Shown here piece by piece: positions 22,050-31,034 of a DNA stretch of 64,000 bases. Source of the DNA: Phytophthora hibernalis (Eukaryota; Oomycota; Peronosporomycetes; Peronosporales; Peronosporaceae); assembly GCA_012656075.1 (NCBI GenBank), contig JAAKBF010000067.1, positions 62,001 through 126,000 on the forward strand. The letters are read 5' to 3'. How positions within the stretch are numbered: the stretch's first letter is position 1; each line of letters begins with the position of its first letter. Both the position numbers and the translations under genes were made by a program. Under the pieces are notes generated by a model. That model was not told the origin of the DNA and did not search any database. It was given only the letters and a program-made list of their open reading frames with translations.

Positions 22050-22829
22050 GAACCACACCGCTAGCTCTTGTATCCATGCTTGTATGGATATGATTGAAGC
22101 CTCTGCTGTTGCACGGAAGACAACGTCAAAATTAGACGAACTCAAATGCAAAGTTATACACTCTAACTTTTTCTTTGCATTTTTGAACATCATTTGGTTC
22201 ATACCGATCATGTGAAAACAAACTGAAGATCAAAGGAGAGGCTTCTCAGCGATTTACTGCAGCTGAGTCACCAAGAACCCCGGCATTACACGCGGGTACA
22301 TGTACATGTATTAATTCTGACGTTAACTCTGCACATGAATCGACAAGCAGCAATGCCCGCTTTGAAAATGCCTGCAGCAAAGCTATTTACAGTCTCGAGC
22401 AGCAGTGCTCAGCTAATGACAGTGTCCCCGTTGCAAGAGACACGCAGCGTCGAATAGACAATCCAGCGGTCCGTCCCTGGGTTTACTGCCTCAAATTAAT
22501 CCATAGGCACTTAACCACTTCGTTTTAGTATGACAGCCAGTCTGTTCTTGCATGCACCTCGCGTCATACTTTAGTCATCAACGGTCCGTTCATCGTACAA
22601 TTCGCCATTACTTCGACAGTACATATACAGTTTAAGTTATAGTACTCCATGCGCTGTCCTCTGATCCCTCTGCAACAACAGGTCAAAGCGTGCGTTGGAC
22701 ATCCCTAGATATCCGTCCTCGTCTCCATTTCCGCCAATCGTTCGCTCCCAATCAAATATCCACCAATCCCGTTCTCGCACTTAGTGCCTCGTCACTCATT
22801 ATCCCTTCTTCCAGGTGCCAGTCTTCGCC

Positions 22830-24326
22830 ATGGACACCCCCGTGCACGAGATCAACGAGTCCAGTCTGCTGCAGGGCAACGCCACGGGCCACGCTCTGGT
22901 CCTGGGTCTGCCGCTCAACTGGGTGGAGACGCACCGGGCGTCCTGCCTTCTACTAGCGCTAGGCTGCTGCGTCTTGGCGTCTCTCCTGAGCGTCTACAAC
23001 ATCGTACAGCACCTAAGACACTACTCCCGACCGCAATTGCAGCGCTACATCGTGCGCATCCTCGTGGTGGTGCCCGTCTACGCGCTGGGGTCGCTGCTAT
23101 CGCTGTCCTTCGTGAACCAGGCGCTGGTCTTCGACTCCATTCGCGACTGCTACGAGGCCTTCGTGGTCTACAGTTTCCTGGCGCTCGTGCTCAGTTTTGC
23201 AGGCGGAGAGTCCGTCTGCGTACTCAAGATGCAGAGTGAACCCGATATTCGTCATCCATGGCCGCTCAATCGCTGTCTGGCACCGCTGGGACGCGACGGG
23301 CGTCTGCTGAGGCTCTGCAAACGCGCTACGCTGCAGTTCGTGTTTGTCAAGCCGCTGTTTGCAGCGCTGTCGCTGCTCATGCTGGCCTGTGGCAAGTACC
23401 ACACGCTGGCGTACCAACTGGTGCTCGTGGTCGTGTACAACGTGTCGTACTCGCTGGCGCTCTACGGTCTGTGGCTGTTTTACTTGGCTACGAGACACAT
23501 CTTGCAGCCGTTCAACCCCGTGCTTAAGTTCTTCGCCGTCAAGAGCGTCGTGTTCCTCACCTTCTGGCAGAGCAGCTTGCTGGATTTTGTACCAGGCATC
23601 ACCAACGAACAGATGTTCGCCTGGAAAGACCTCATCCTGTGTGTCGAGATGGTACCGTTTGCCTTGGTGCATTTATTGGCTTTCAACTCGAACCAGTTCA
23701 AGAAGAATTTGGACCGGTTGCCGGACTCGGAGGTGCTCAAGAACATGAAGGAGGTGCTCAGTCTTTCGGACATTTTGGCCGATGCATATCACAACTTTAT
23801 GCCGTCCTATCGAGACTACATGCTGCAGCGCGGAGGTGAGTCCACTGGTCGTCGCAAAAACAATTCGGGATTTGGTGACACGTCGTCGTCGGAAGGCAGT
23901 CCGACGCCCATGGCTCACTCGAACCCGCGGGTGCCGCGCTTCGTGATCGACGAAGACGACGACGAGATGGACGAGATCGACCTCGAGTCGAACGTCAGCA
24001 CCACCACGAGTTCAGCCGAGTTTCCGGCTTTCTCGACGAACGACAAGTTGCCCGAACTCAAGCTACCGGACAAGAAGGACGGAGAAGCAGTCAATGAAGC
24101 AGACGCAGACGTCGTCATGGCCAACCCGCAGGACGACGACCACGCCAAGATTGAAGACGTCAAAGATGCCACCCTCGAGGAAGGTAATGCTGGAACTGCT
24201 GATCGGCGATCAACGGAAGATGAAACCCCGTCTCGACAACGATCCAATAGCTCCCCACCGCTTCAAGTGCTCATGAACGCACGCGGCGCGACGAGGACAG
24301 TGCTACTCTATAGACCGCTAAGCTAG
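22830..24326 (+). CDS. OST-alpha/TMEM184-family multi-pass membrane protein (498 aa)
   Basis: The ATG at 22830 sits in CGCCATGG, a good context. Seven hydrophobic segments fit the family: SCLLLALGCCVLASLL, YIVRILVVVPVYALGSLLSL, AFVVYSFLALVLSFAGG, FVKPLFAALSLLMLACG, LVLVVVYNVSYSLALYGLWL, FFAVKSVVFLTFWQ and VEMVPFALVHLLAF. ESVCVLKM, HPWPLN and SVVFLTFWQSSLL correspond to conserved blocks of organic solute transporter alpha / TMEM184 proteins, which act in transport or endosomal trafficking. After about residue 340 the tail is long, polar and acidic (EDDDDEMDEIDLE) and probably disordered and cytosolic. No introns and no frame breaks. Confidence 0.88.
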   Translation: MDTPVHEINESSLLQGNATGHALVLGLPLNWVETHRASCLLLALGCCVLASLLSVYNIVQHLRHYSRPQLQRYIVRILVVVPVYALGSLLSLSFVNQALVFDSIRDCYEAFVVYSFLALVLSFAGGESVCVLKMQSEPDIRHPWPLNRCLAPLGRDGRLLRLCKRATLQFVFVKPLFAALSLLMLACGKYHTLAYQLVLVVVYNVSYSLALYGLWLFYLATRHILQPFNPVLKFFAVKSVVFLTFWQSSLLDFVPGITNEQMFAWKDLILCVEMVPFALVHLLAFNSNQFKKNLDRLPDSEVLKNMKEVLSLSDILADAYHNFMPSYRDYMLQRGGESTGRRKNNSGFGDTSSSEGSPTPMAHSNPRVPRFVIDEDDDEMDEIDLESNVSTTTSSAEFPAFSTNDKLPELKLPDKKDGEAVNEADADVVMANPQDDDHAKIEDVKDATLEEGNAGTADRRSTEDETPSRQRSNSSPPLQVLMNARGATRTVLLYRPLS

Positions 24327-24539
24327 TTATAACGTATCGTATCGTCAAATGCAAACCAAACTTTGTGTACTACTACGAAGCATATCCTGATTGCTTACTC
24401 CAGAAGCACTCAAAAGAAAAGGCTACATAGGCTCCTGGCAGTAGCCCAAAGCTGGTTGGTGTGAAAACCACTACTGTAAACTCAATGCATTCTGTTGTCA
24501 AGTAACGAAGTACTTTGAGTACTACATGTACGTGTACAT

Positions 24540-24960
24540 GTAGAACTACAGTAGCGACTCGTAATCTTTTCGTTGACGCTGTCATTCCCCGGTTCCTACA
24601 TTTTGCAATCTCTGATTGCGTGAGAACCGGTCGGATAATAGTTTGATAACTAAATGCAGAGCAGAGTTCTGAAAGTGTCTTCAAGTGGTTCCAATTAAAA
24701 GATCGGCATTTTTAACAGTGCTGAACGTCCGGTTTACCAGAAATACGTGATGAACAGTATTTCGCGGGACGACTTTCGTACATGTAGAGGTTGCTGTAGA
24801 TGAGATACATCGGAGAAGCTAGAGCCAAACAGACTTGTTAGTTCTGATATTTTTTGATACCAAGGCTTTACCGATCTTTCAGCGGTTGGTGCTCAAATCG
24901 TGCGGTGATGTCCAGGCAACAACCTCTTGACAATCTATTTCGTGGTGAGGCTTGTTTCCA
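24540..24960 (+). pseudogene. Internally deleted copy of the downstream RXLR-WY effector gene
   Basis: Bases 24545-24660 match the upstream region of the effector gene (25395-25510; shared GACTCGTAATCTTTTCGTTG). Bases 24665-24960 match its 3' end and downstream DNA (26870-27160; shared GTCCGGTTTACCAGAAATAC, GCGGTTGGTGCTCAAATCGT). The signal peptide, RXLR region and nearly all the coding body are missing, so promoter sequence runs directly into the last codons. It is a relic left by duplication and a large internal deletion. Confidence 0.85.
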
Positions 24961-25098
24961 CTACCCAAATTTGAACTCGGTTCGGGTACCTACATGCCAG
25001 TGGCTGAGTTCGACAGCTCTACAGCGTGTAGAAACAAATACTTAGAAGTATAGGACTGCATGCAACATTATGAATGTCACCCAACAACGCCTTTTCAG

Positions 25099-25247
25099 CC
25101 CAAGTTCGTCAAGAGCAAGGTACATTCGGCAAGAGAAAATGCAATATCGTGGTCGACAATCCTGGAGTAGGAAACAACACGAATTTTCGTTCTTCACAAT
25201 TTTGATTTTGCTCTTGCCAAATATACTTGGCTCTTGACGAACTTGGG
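25099..25247. mobile_element. 149-bp MITE-like inverted-repeat element
   Basis: The terminal 18 bp are perfect inverted repeats (CCCAAGTTCGTCAAGAGC at 25099-25116, mirrored at 25230-25247), and similarity continues inward imperfectly to about 48 bp per arm. There is no ORF. I could not identify a target-site duplication, so the superfamily is open. Confidence 0.65.
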
Positions 25248-25559
25248 TTGGAAACGTATATCCGAAAAGCACAGAATGCATTGCTTCTGTGCTGTTGTTT
25301 AGTATTTTAATGCTACATGTATTTATTTTAGTACTACTGTAGTATAATAGTAGTACTTCGGAAGAATACCTGGTAACGTAATAATAATCTTGGCTGTGAC
25401 TCGTAATCTTTTCGTTGACGCTGTAATTTCTCCGGATCCTGTATTTATTCACGCAATCAGAGATTACACGGATAGTATAAGAGGTAAATGTAGAGCAAAG
25501 CTCACACTTGGCAAATAAGTTTCCAGCAGCCACGAACTTCTATCAAGTGTAACTGACTC

Positions 25560-26988
25560 ATGCGTCTGTGCCAGTTATTGTTGGTACATGTATGTGTGAT
25601 ACTCATCGGCAGTGGCGGCTTCACATACTAGACGCTCTACCTTGGAGAAAACGGCTCGTTCGAGCACGCTGGATCGGAATGAAATACTCTATCAGCGATT
25701 TTTGAGGACTCAAGGCCAAGCCAGTTTTGACGATGAACGAGGAATCGACGTCTCGAAATTTGACAAGTTGAAAGCCTTGGTCACCAAGAACACCCTAGAC
25801 AAAATGACATTGATCCGGAGTCATTCCAAAGTAAAGAGCGTTGTCAGTGAGGCGATGAAAATCCCAGCCTGATCAGCCTTGCCAAAAGGTGGAGTCCAAC
25901 GATTTCATGCAGAAGTTGGAAGATAAACGGTTGCCAGGGAATGTGTTCTTTGATCTCATGGGGAGAAAACGTTCCTTCAACAGAATTGATGGTGTTGGCG
26001 AGTACCACACCATTATGAATGTGGACAACTTTCTCGCCAACCCGATGTTTAAAACGTGTGTCAAGTACCTGAACGCTTTCAATACGAAATATCCCGACGA
26101 GAAAACAAATATGATCAAGTCACTACTTCTCTACTACACCGACGACACATTATCGCAGGCACTCATCGCGGCAAAGCAAGTCCCGAGTACGGAAAAGATG
26201 GCCACGAACCTGCAGCTTTCGTTACTCAATAAGTGGGCCCGTGAAAAGAAACCCCCAGTCGAAGTCTCCAAACTGCTGAATGTGGGAAGCTCCGATATGC
26301 TCATGAAAACGTACACCAACAAGTACAACTGGGCACTCAAGAACGTAGCTGACAATAAAGTGTTCGAGCACCTGACGGTACAAACGTGGAACAAGTATGT
26401 TGGCGATTTTGTCGCTATGAAAGGTGACGCCTCGTCAATGATCGCAAAATTGACGGATCGTTATGGCGCCAAGTCTGTGGCACAAATGATTGAGATCTCA
26501 AAAAATAATGGGGTGGCTACTAATACAAGGGCTGCTGCGCCCAAATTGGAGGCTGCGCAGTTCAAAGCCTGGGTGGACAGCAAAATGTCAGTGGACGATG
26601 TCCTCCATCTGCTGAAACTTGACGAGAAAGTCAACATGCAGCTCGACAACCCACTCATGAAAGGAACGTTGCGGGCGTACACCAACCAGCTCAACAGAAA
26701 AACCGGAACGCACCAACGACCTTCATCCAGGTTTTAATGAGAAACTACAGCAACGAAGCTCTGTCGAAGATGCTCATTACTGCGAAAGATTCCTGGAGTG
26801 CAAAAACGTTAGCTACGTCCTTGCAGGGGAAGCTGCTCGAGAGGTGGCTTGAAGCAGGGATCCATCCGAAAGTCGTTTTCAAGTGGCTCCAATTGGAAAG
26901 ATCTGCATTGAACAGTGCGGAGCGTCCGGTTTACCAGAAATACGCTTTGAACTACAAGAAGAAGTATTTCGCGGGACGCGTTTCGTAA
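25560..26988 (+). CDS. WY-domain RXLR effector gene, interrupted by three frame breaks
   Basis: The ATG at 25560 opens a hydrophobic signal-peptide-like start (CQLLLVHVCVILIG). RFLR lies at 25696-25707 and the DDER acidic motif at about 25732. Downstream come repeated helical WY/LWY-type units, visible as recurring W-containing blocks (LLNKWAREKKPPVEVSKLL; FKAWVDSKMSVDDVLHLLK; ERWLEAGIHPKVVFKWLQL), ending at 26988. Frame breaks occur near 25605 (just after the signal peptide), about 25865 and about 26708. Proteins of this family act inside plant cells against immunity. Whether this copy is functional depends on whether the breaks are real: the one near 26708 fits a one-base homopolymer change, while the other two are less clear. 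Confidence 0.75.
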
Positions 26989-27756
26989 AGATTGCTGTAG
27001 TTGAGATACATATCGGAGCAACTACATGTAGCGCCAAACAAACTTGTTAGTTCTGATATTTTCCAATACCAAAGCTTTATCGATCTTTCAGCGGTTGGTG
27101 CTCAAATCGTGCAGTATTGCCCAGTCGAAAACTTGTTGACATTCTATTTCATGGCTGATTCAACCGAGCGATGGACGACCAGCATTGGGGTCAGGTGCTC
27201 TGAACCAAGGCATTTCCAGCGATTGACTTTGCGAGCTTGCAAATTGCAAAGTCCATCATATTAGCATCTTGCTGCTGACAGAATGAATTTGTCACCTGTA
27301 GAATGGACAAAAGATTCGTGAAGAACAAAACAAAAGCAACCGGGTACAGTCTGTTGGTGAAGCTAGAGTTTTATGATGTGTACTACTAATACATGTAGTA
27401 CATGTAGACTGAAGTCTGCCTGGCTGAGAGTTTCTTGGTACAGGTTTCGCTCCACTATGTTGATCGGAGCAGAAAAATGAACAAAATGTTTAGTGATTTC
27501 CTGCCTCACCTCCAAACTCACCGGAGATGAAGACCAACATTGTTGCGATTGGGGCGAAACTAGGCGCAGTTTTGATGAAATAAATGACAGAGTACACAAT
27601 AAACAGCGATGCTTTCTTTCTCGTGAAAGACCCCGAGAGGTTATGTTTGCCTTCTGCGTGCAAAGATGTCTCGACGGACCATCAAGCAACGTCCACAGCG
27701 CACTAAGCTTAGGATGGCTTTCTTAAGCATCGATATCACGTTTTACGTTTTGGTTC
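26989..27756. other. Intergenic region, no gene seen
   Basis: The left half is effector 3' flank, duplicated at 24760-24960. TACATGTA sites lie at 27023, 27391 and 27400. Confidence 0.5.
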
Positions 27757-28818
27757 TTACAGGTGCCTCGCGCGCATCATCTCCGTTCCGTCCGGCTTCG
27801 ACAGCACCGGCACAAACGGCACCAGCGAGTCGATTTCCGCCTTGATCTCCGGTGTGATCTTCTCCACGGCCGACATCGCGTTCAGGTTCTGCTTCAGCTG
27901 GGCCAAAGTCTTGGCGCCGATCATGACAGTCGACACGTTCTCATTGCTCACGCACCAAGCGAGCGCCAATTCGGCCAGCGAGATGCCAAGCTTGTCAGAA
28001 ACAGGCTTGAGCTTGTCCGCCTTCTTCACACGGTCCAAAAAGTCCGGAGACATAGACCTGAAAATGGGGTCCGCCATACGAGAACCATCAGGCGTTCCAG
28101 CGCTGTACTTGCCCGTGAGAGCACCATACGCCAACGGGGACCACGTGGTCAAGCCGAACTTGTACTTCTTGTACAGGTCCACGTACTCGAAGTCCACCTT
28201 CGAGCGGTCCAAGATGCTGTAGATGGTCTGCTCCACAATGGGACGGATCAATCCAAGACGGTCCGCGGTCTCACACGCCTCGATGATCTGAGCCGAGCTC
28301 CACTGACTGGTTCCCCAGTAGAAGGCCCAACCTTGCTCGATCACGTAGTTCATGGCACGCACAGTCTCTTCAATAGGCGTGTAGGGATCAGGTCGGTGGC
28401 AGAAGATGACGTCCACGTAGTTCTGGTCCAAACGCTTGAGCGACGCCTTCGTGCCCTCGACAATGTGCTTGCGACTGAGACCTTGTTCGTTTGGGCCTGC
28501 AGCAGACCCGAACGGCTTAGCTCCGAAGAAGATCTTGGTGGTGATGACCAAGTCCTCGCGGCTCCATGTGCCCTTCTCAATTCCCATCTTGATGGCAGCA
28601 CCCATGTTCTTCTCGGCGACACCTCCGCCGTACGCTTCGGCATTGTCGAAGAAGTTGACACCATTCTCGAACGCGAGTTTCATCATTTCGTACCAGGCGT
28701 CCGCCGTGTACTTGTCGCTGACGTCCATCCAGCTACCGAGCGAGAGCTTGGAGACCAGCAGACCGGAGTTACCCAGGAAACGGTAGGTCATCTTGTTCTC
28801 GGACGTGGCGGGGGCCAT
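27757..28818 (-). CDS. Aldo-keto reductase, Kv-beta-like, copy 1 (353 aa)
   Basis: This is a single-exon NADPH-dependent oxidoreductase. The catalytic tetrad is visible: D and Y in FFDNAEAYG, K in LVITTK, and H in FCHRPD. WAFYWGTSQWS and NVSTVMIGAKT are the cofactor-side motifs of the AKR6-like (potassium-channel beta-subunit) group. The substrate is unknown. The ATG at 28818 (MAPAT) aligns with the two closest copies, and the gene ends in RARHL. It is intact. Three paralogs lie 25-30 kb to the right, and this copy is closest to the one at 54040. Confidence 0.93.
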   Translation of the reverse strand: MAPATSENKMTYRFLGNSGLLVSKLSLGSWMDVSDKYTADAWYEMMKLAFENGVNFFDNAEAYGGGVAEKNMGAAIKMGIEKGTWSREDLVITTKIFFGAKPFGSAAGPNEQGLSRKHIVEGTKASLKRLDQNYVDVIFCHRPDPYTPIEETVRAMNYVIEQGWAFYWGTSQWSSAQIIEACETADRLGLIRPIVEQTIYSILDRSKVDFEYVDLYKKYKFGLTTWSPLAYGALTGKYSAGTPDGSRMADPIFRSMSPDFLDRVKKADKLKPVSDKLGISLAELALAWCVSNENVSTVMIGAKTLAQLKQNLNAMSAVEKITPEIKAEIDSLVPFVPVLSKPDGTEMMRARHL

Positions 28819-28887
28819 GATGTTGATGGGTAGTTGGTTGGTGTGAGTTGTTGTCGGTGAATTCCGAAGTGATTGAGATTTAACAGA

Positions 28888-28910
28888 GTGCCAAGCTGGA
28901 CTCGAATGAC
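28888..28910 (-). promoter_or_regulatory. Conserved upstream motif of aldo-keto reductase copies
   Basis: On the minus strand, ATTCGAGTCCAGCTTG lies about 70-90 bp before the ATG. The same motif occurs before copy 2 (53946-53959, plus) and copy 4 (58291-58307, minus), while copy 3 lacks an obvious match. A second shared string, TCAAGCAATCCTCGG, lies at 28923-28937 and again at 53866-53880. Either promoter function or simple shared ancestry would explain this. Confidence 0.55.
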
Positions 28911-29227
28911 GTCAGGGAGGGGTCAAGCAATCCTCGGGTTGGTACATGTACAATGCAAATGTATCAACAATTGCTACTTCTTCGGAGAGTGACTTTCGTG
29001 CGGTTAAGCAATCGCTGTTCGTGGTGATTACGTGGTTGTGATCACCACGATGTCGGTAGGCTCGGTTGAGCGGTCAAGCAAACATGCAAAGCCTTTCCGG
29101 TACATGTATCCTGGGTGAAATTCACCCAGTATATCGATCACTGTACAGTACAGTGAGGATATACTTCGAAGTACGTTATACTGCAGCAGGCGCACCTAGT
29201 ATCGGCGCCTACCGTATAGAGCTCCGG

Positions 29228-29400
29228 ATCACATCGACGGTTTCGACCGAGACACGGAGGACCAGCAGCCCGCTGGTATGTGTTTCGTGTCGATAGCAAC
29301 TACCTTGCAGGCACGTACTGGGACATCAACATCGCTAACCTGTAACAAAGTCTCTTCACACTGATGAGCAAGGAGTACGAACTCCAGGATGCAAGCCTCC
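29228..29400 (+). pseudogene. Relic of a lipase C-terminus
   Basis: The plus strand encodes IDGFDRDTEDQQP, then WYVFRVDSNYLAGTYWD, then after a stop and frame change MSKEYELQDA. These match the C-terminus of the spliced lipase (IDGFNRDTDDEQQP, WYVYRVDSNHLAGTYWD, MSKEYERQDA) in the same order, with a short deletion between the first two blocks. The rest of the gene is absent. It lies 8 kb from the lipase array and on the opposite strand. Confidence 0.85.
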
Positions 29401-30732
29401 GTCTTCCAATGACTAACGATATCCGTCATTTCGTAACGCGAATTTCTTTCAACCCGGTACGGTCGGGTACGTACTGCATTTCCAGCGCTTGGCCTCGCAA
29501 AATCCCTGCATCTTGATGCTGCCAAGGAGTGGTTAGCTGTCGACTGTCAAAATATTACTAGTAGTAGTAGTACCGGTATACTGGGATAGCAGTACTGTAC
29601 AGTACACGCGGTACGGGCGATTAACAAGTCCATTCTGCTTAACAAGCTACATGCAGAAGAAAACCGGCAATCGCTCGACAACATTTGCATTGTAGACAGA
29701 GCGGTTTCGGGCTAACTATGTCAGCACCGCAATCAGCGCGTCCACGCGCGTGCAATGGTCAGCCGCTACATGATTTAGGTAATACAGACACTGTATCTGA
29801 GATACACGCGCCTGATCAAAGTAGCCCCAGCGACTTCTAGCAGGAGGGGTCTTGTGGTCTAATAACTTGCACGACAACGCGGTACATGCTGCTACTGTAC
29901 CGCCACGAGTTAGTGCTGCTAGATTTAGGATCAAATGAGAACAGCGAGCTCGAATACTCTACGCGGCGCCATTAGATACAGCGGCTGCAGGAGGTAGTGC
30001 GCGCATCCACCAACTAAGCAGGCAACAGGAGAAGGGCGGCTGAGGTCTGGGAGAATCTCTGAATGACTGGCAGTCGCGGAAGGAAAGTCGTCAGACCGGT
30101 ACGCATACTGTCGAAATAATTGCAGCAGAACTTATAAGCCGAGGCGGCGAGAGGGTTCAAATACTGCGATGCGATTGGTCACTCTTATATGCCGGTGTCC
30201 ACTATCCGAGGAAGTCGGTAATTAGGCGGGTGAAGCCGGTATTATTAATAGTGGTCCGGTATCAGTGGTCCGGTACTATTGAAACCGGTACTTAAGTATT
30301 TCTGAAGTCAGTAATACCGAAGCCTGATTGATTGATAAAGACGTGAGGATTGACAGATTCGGATTGTTGCCTTTTCAACGATCTCAACTTCATGGGGAAA
30401 ATGAATTGCATCTCGGGGAGTGGAGTGGTGGGAGCAAAAGTAGAAAAGAGCACTGCTGACTTGCCGCTTCTAGCAACATGTTACTACTGTCTAATTATTC
30501 TCCGTGCGATCCGAAAAAGCAGCCTTTCTCTTTCGCCTCTTCGACGTCTTGTCCGGGAAGCCGACCTTCAACGGCCCGCTACACATATGATGGCGTTGCA
30601 CCTTCTGGGGCTTCGATAAATCTTGGTATTACTATTTTTACTGATAATAATACTTGTAATGGGGGCCTCGACTGTTTATGTGTATAAACAGAGATCGATG
30701 TACATGTACCAGATGGGTTAGTCCATCTCCGA
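29401..30732. other. Intergenic repeat-rich DNA, no gene recognised
   Basis: It contains short palindromes (GTACTGTACAGTAC near 29593), a GTGGTCCGGTA direct repeat near 30253 and 30268, and a TTAGCTGTCGACTG string near 29532 that recurs near 38267. This looks like decayed repeats. Confidence 0.4.
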
Positions 30733-30868
30733 CCCCGACCATCCCCGTGAGCTCGGTGCTCAGCTCATCGCTGAAGCAGCCATGAGCACAACCGACCATC
30801 GGGTAGCTGTCCTCGAGAAGGTCAACGAAGAGAAGAAGGGTCAAGAAGCAGCCGAAATGATCGAGTAA
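30733..30868 (+). pseudogene. Short ORF remnant of unknown protein
   Basis: An open plus-strand stretch reads SDPDHPRELGAQLIAEAAM and then a charged helix-like run (VLEKVNEEKKGQEAAEMIE) before TAA. After the stop the same frame continues plausibly (RVEQLRELWCAYSDAISGKY). That suggests the tail of a longer coiled-coil-type protein with a late stop. I do not recognise the family. Confidence 0.3.
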
Positions 30869-30995
30869 CGTTACGTCAAGTCACATCAGTCGCGGGTGGA
30901 ACAGCTACGGGAGCTGTGGTGCGCGTACTCGGATGCAATCAGTGGAAAGTACTGTTGATTTGATGCGTTGCACCCTTTTAATAACTGTCGCGGAT

Positions 30996-31034
30996 TAAGA
31001 TGCGTGCATCAAATAATAAGATGCACGCATCTTA
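30996..31034. repeat. 14-bp perfect inverted repeat, 11-nt loop
   Basis: TAAGATGCGTGCAT at 30996-31009 is mirrored at 31021-31034. The adjacent string TTGATTTGATGCGTTGCA recurs near 34128, and related ATGCATCTTA strings occur near 33935 and 37520. These are probably ends of a dispersed repeat. Confidence 0.7.

Larger units (their letters stand above)
21718..22829. other. Intergenic region with short perfect hairpins
   Basis: It lies between divergent genes (lipase - and OST-alpha-like +). It holds two hairpins (listed), an imperfect one at 22144-22181, and two overlapping TACATGTA sites at 22297-22310. No gene seen. Confidence 0.55.

Noticed and set aside
27763..28833. 356-codon plus-strand ORF
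   Set aside because: It is the antisense shadow of the intact aldo-keto reductase on the minus strand, rich in H, R and V as such shadows are.
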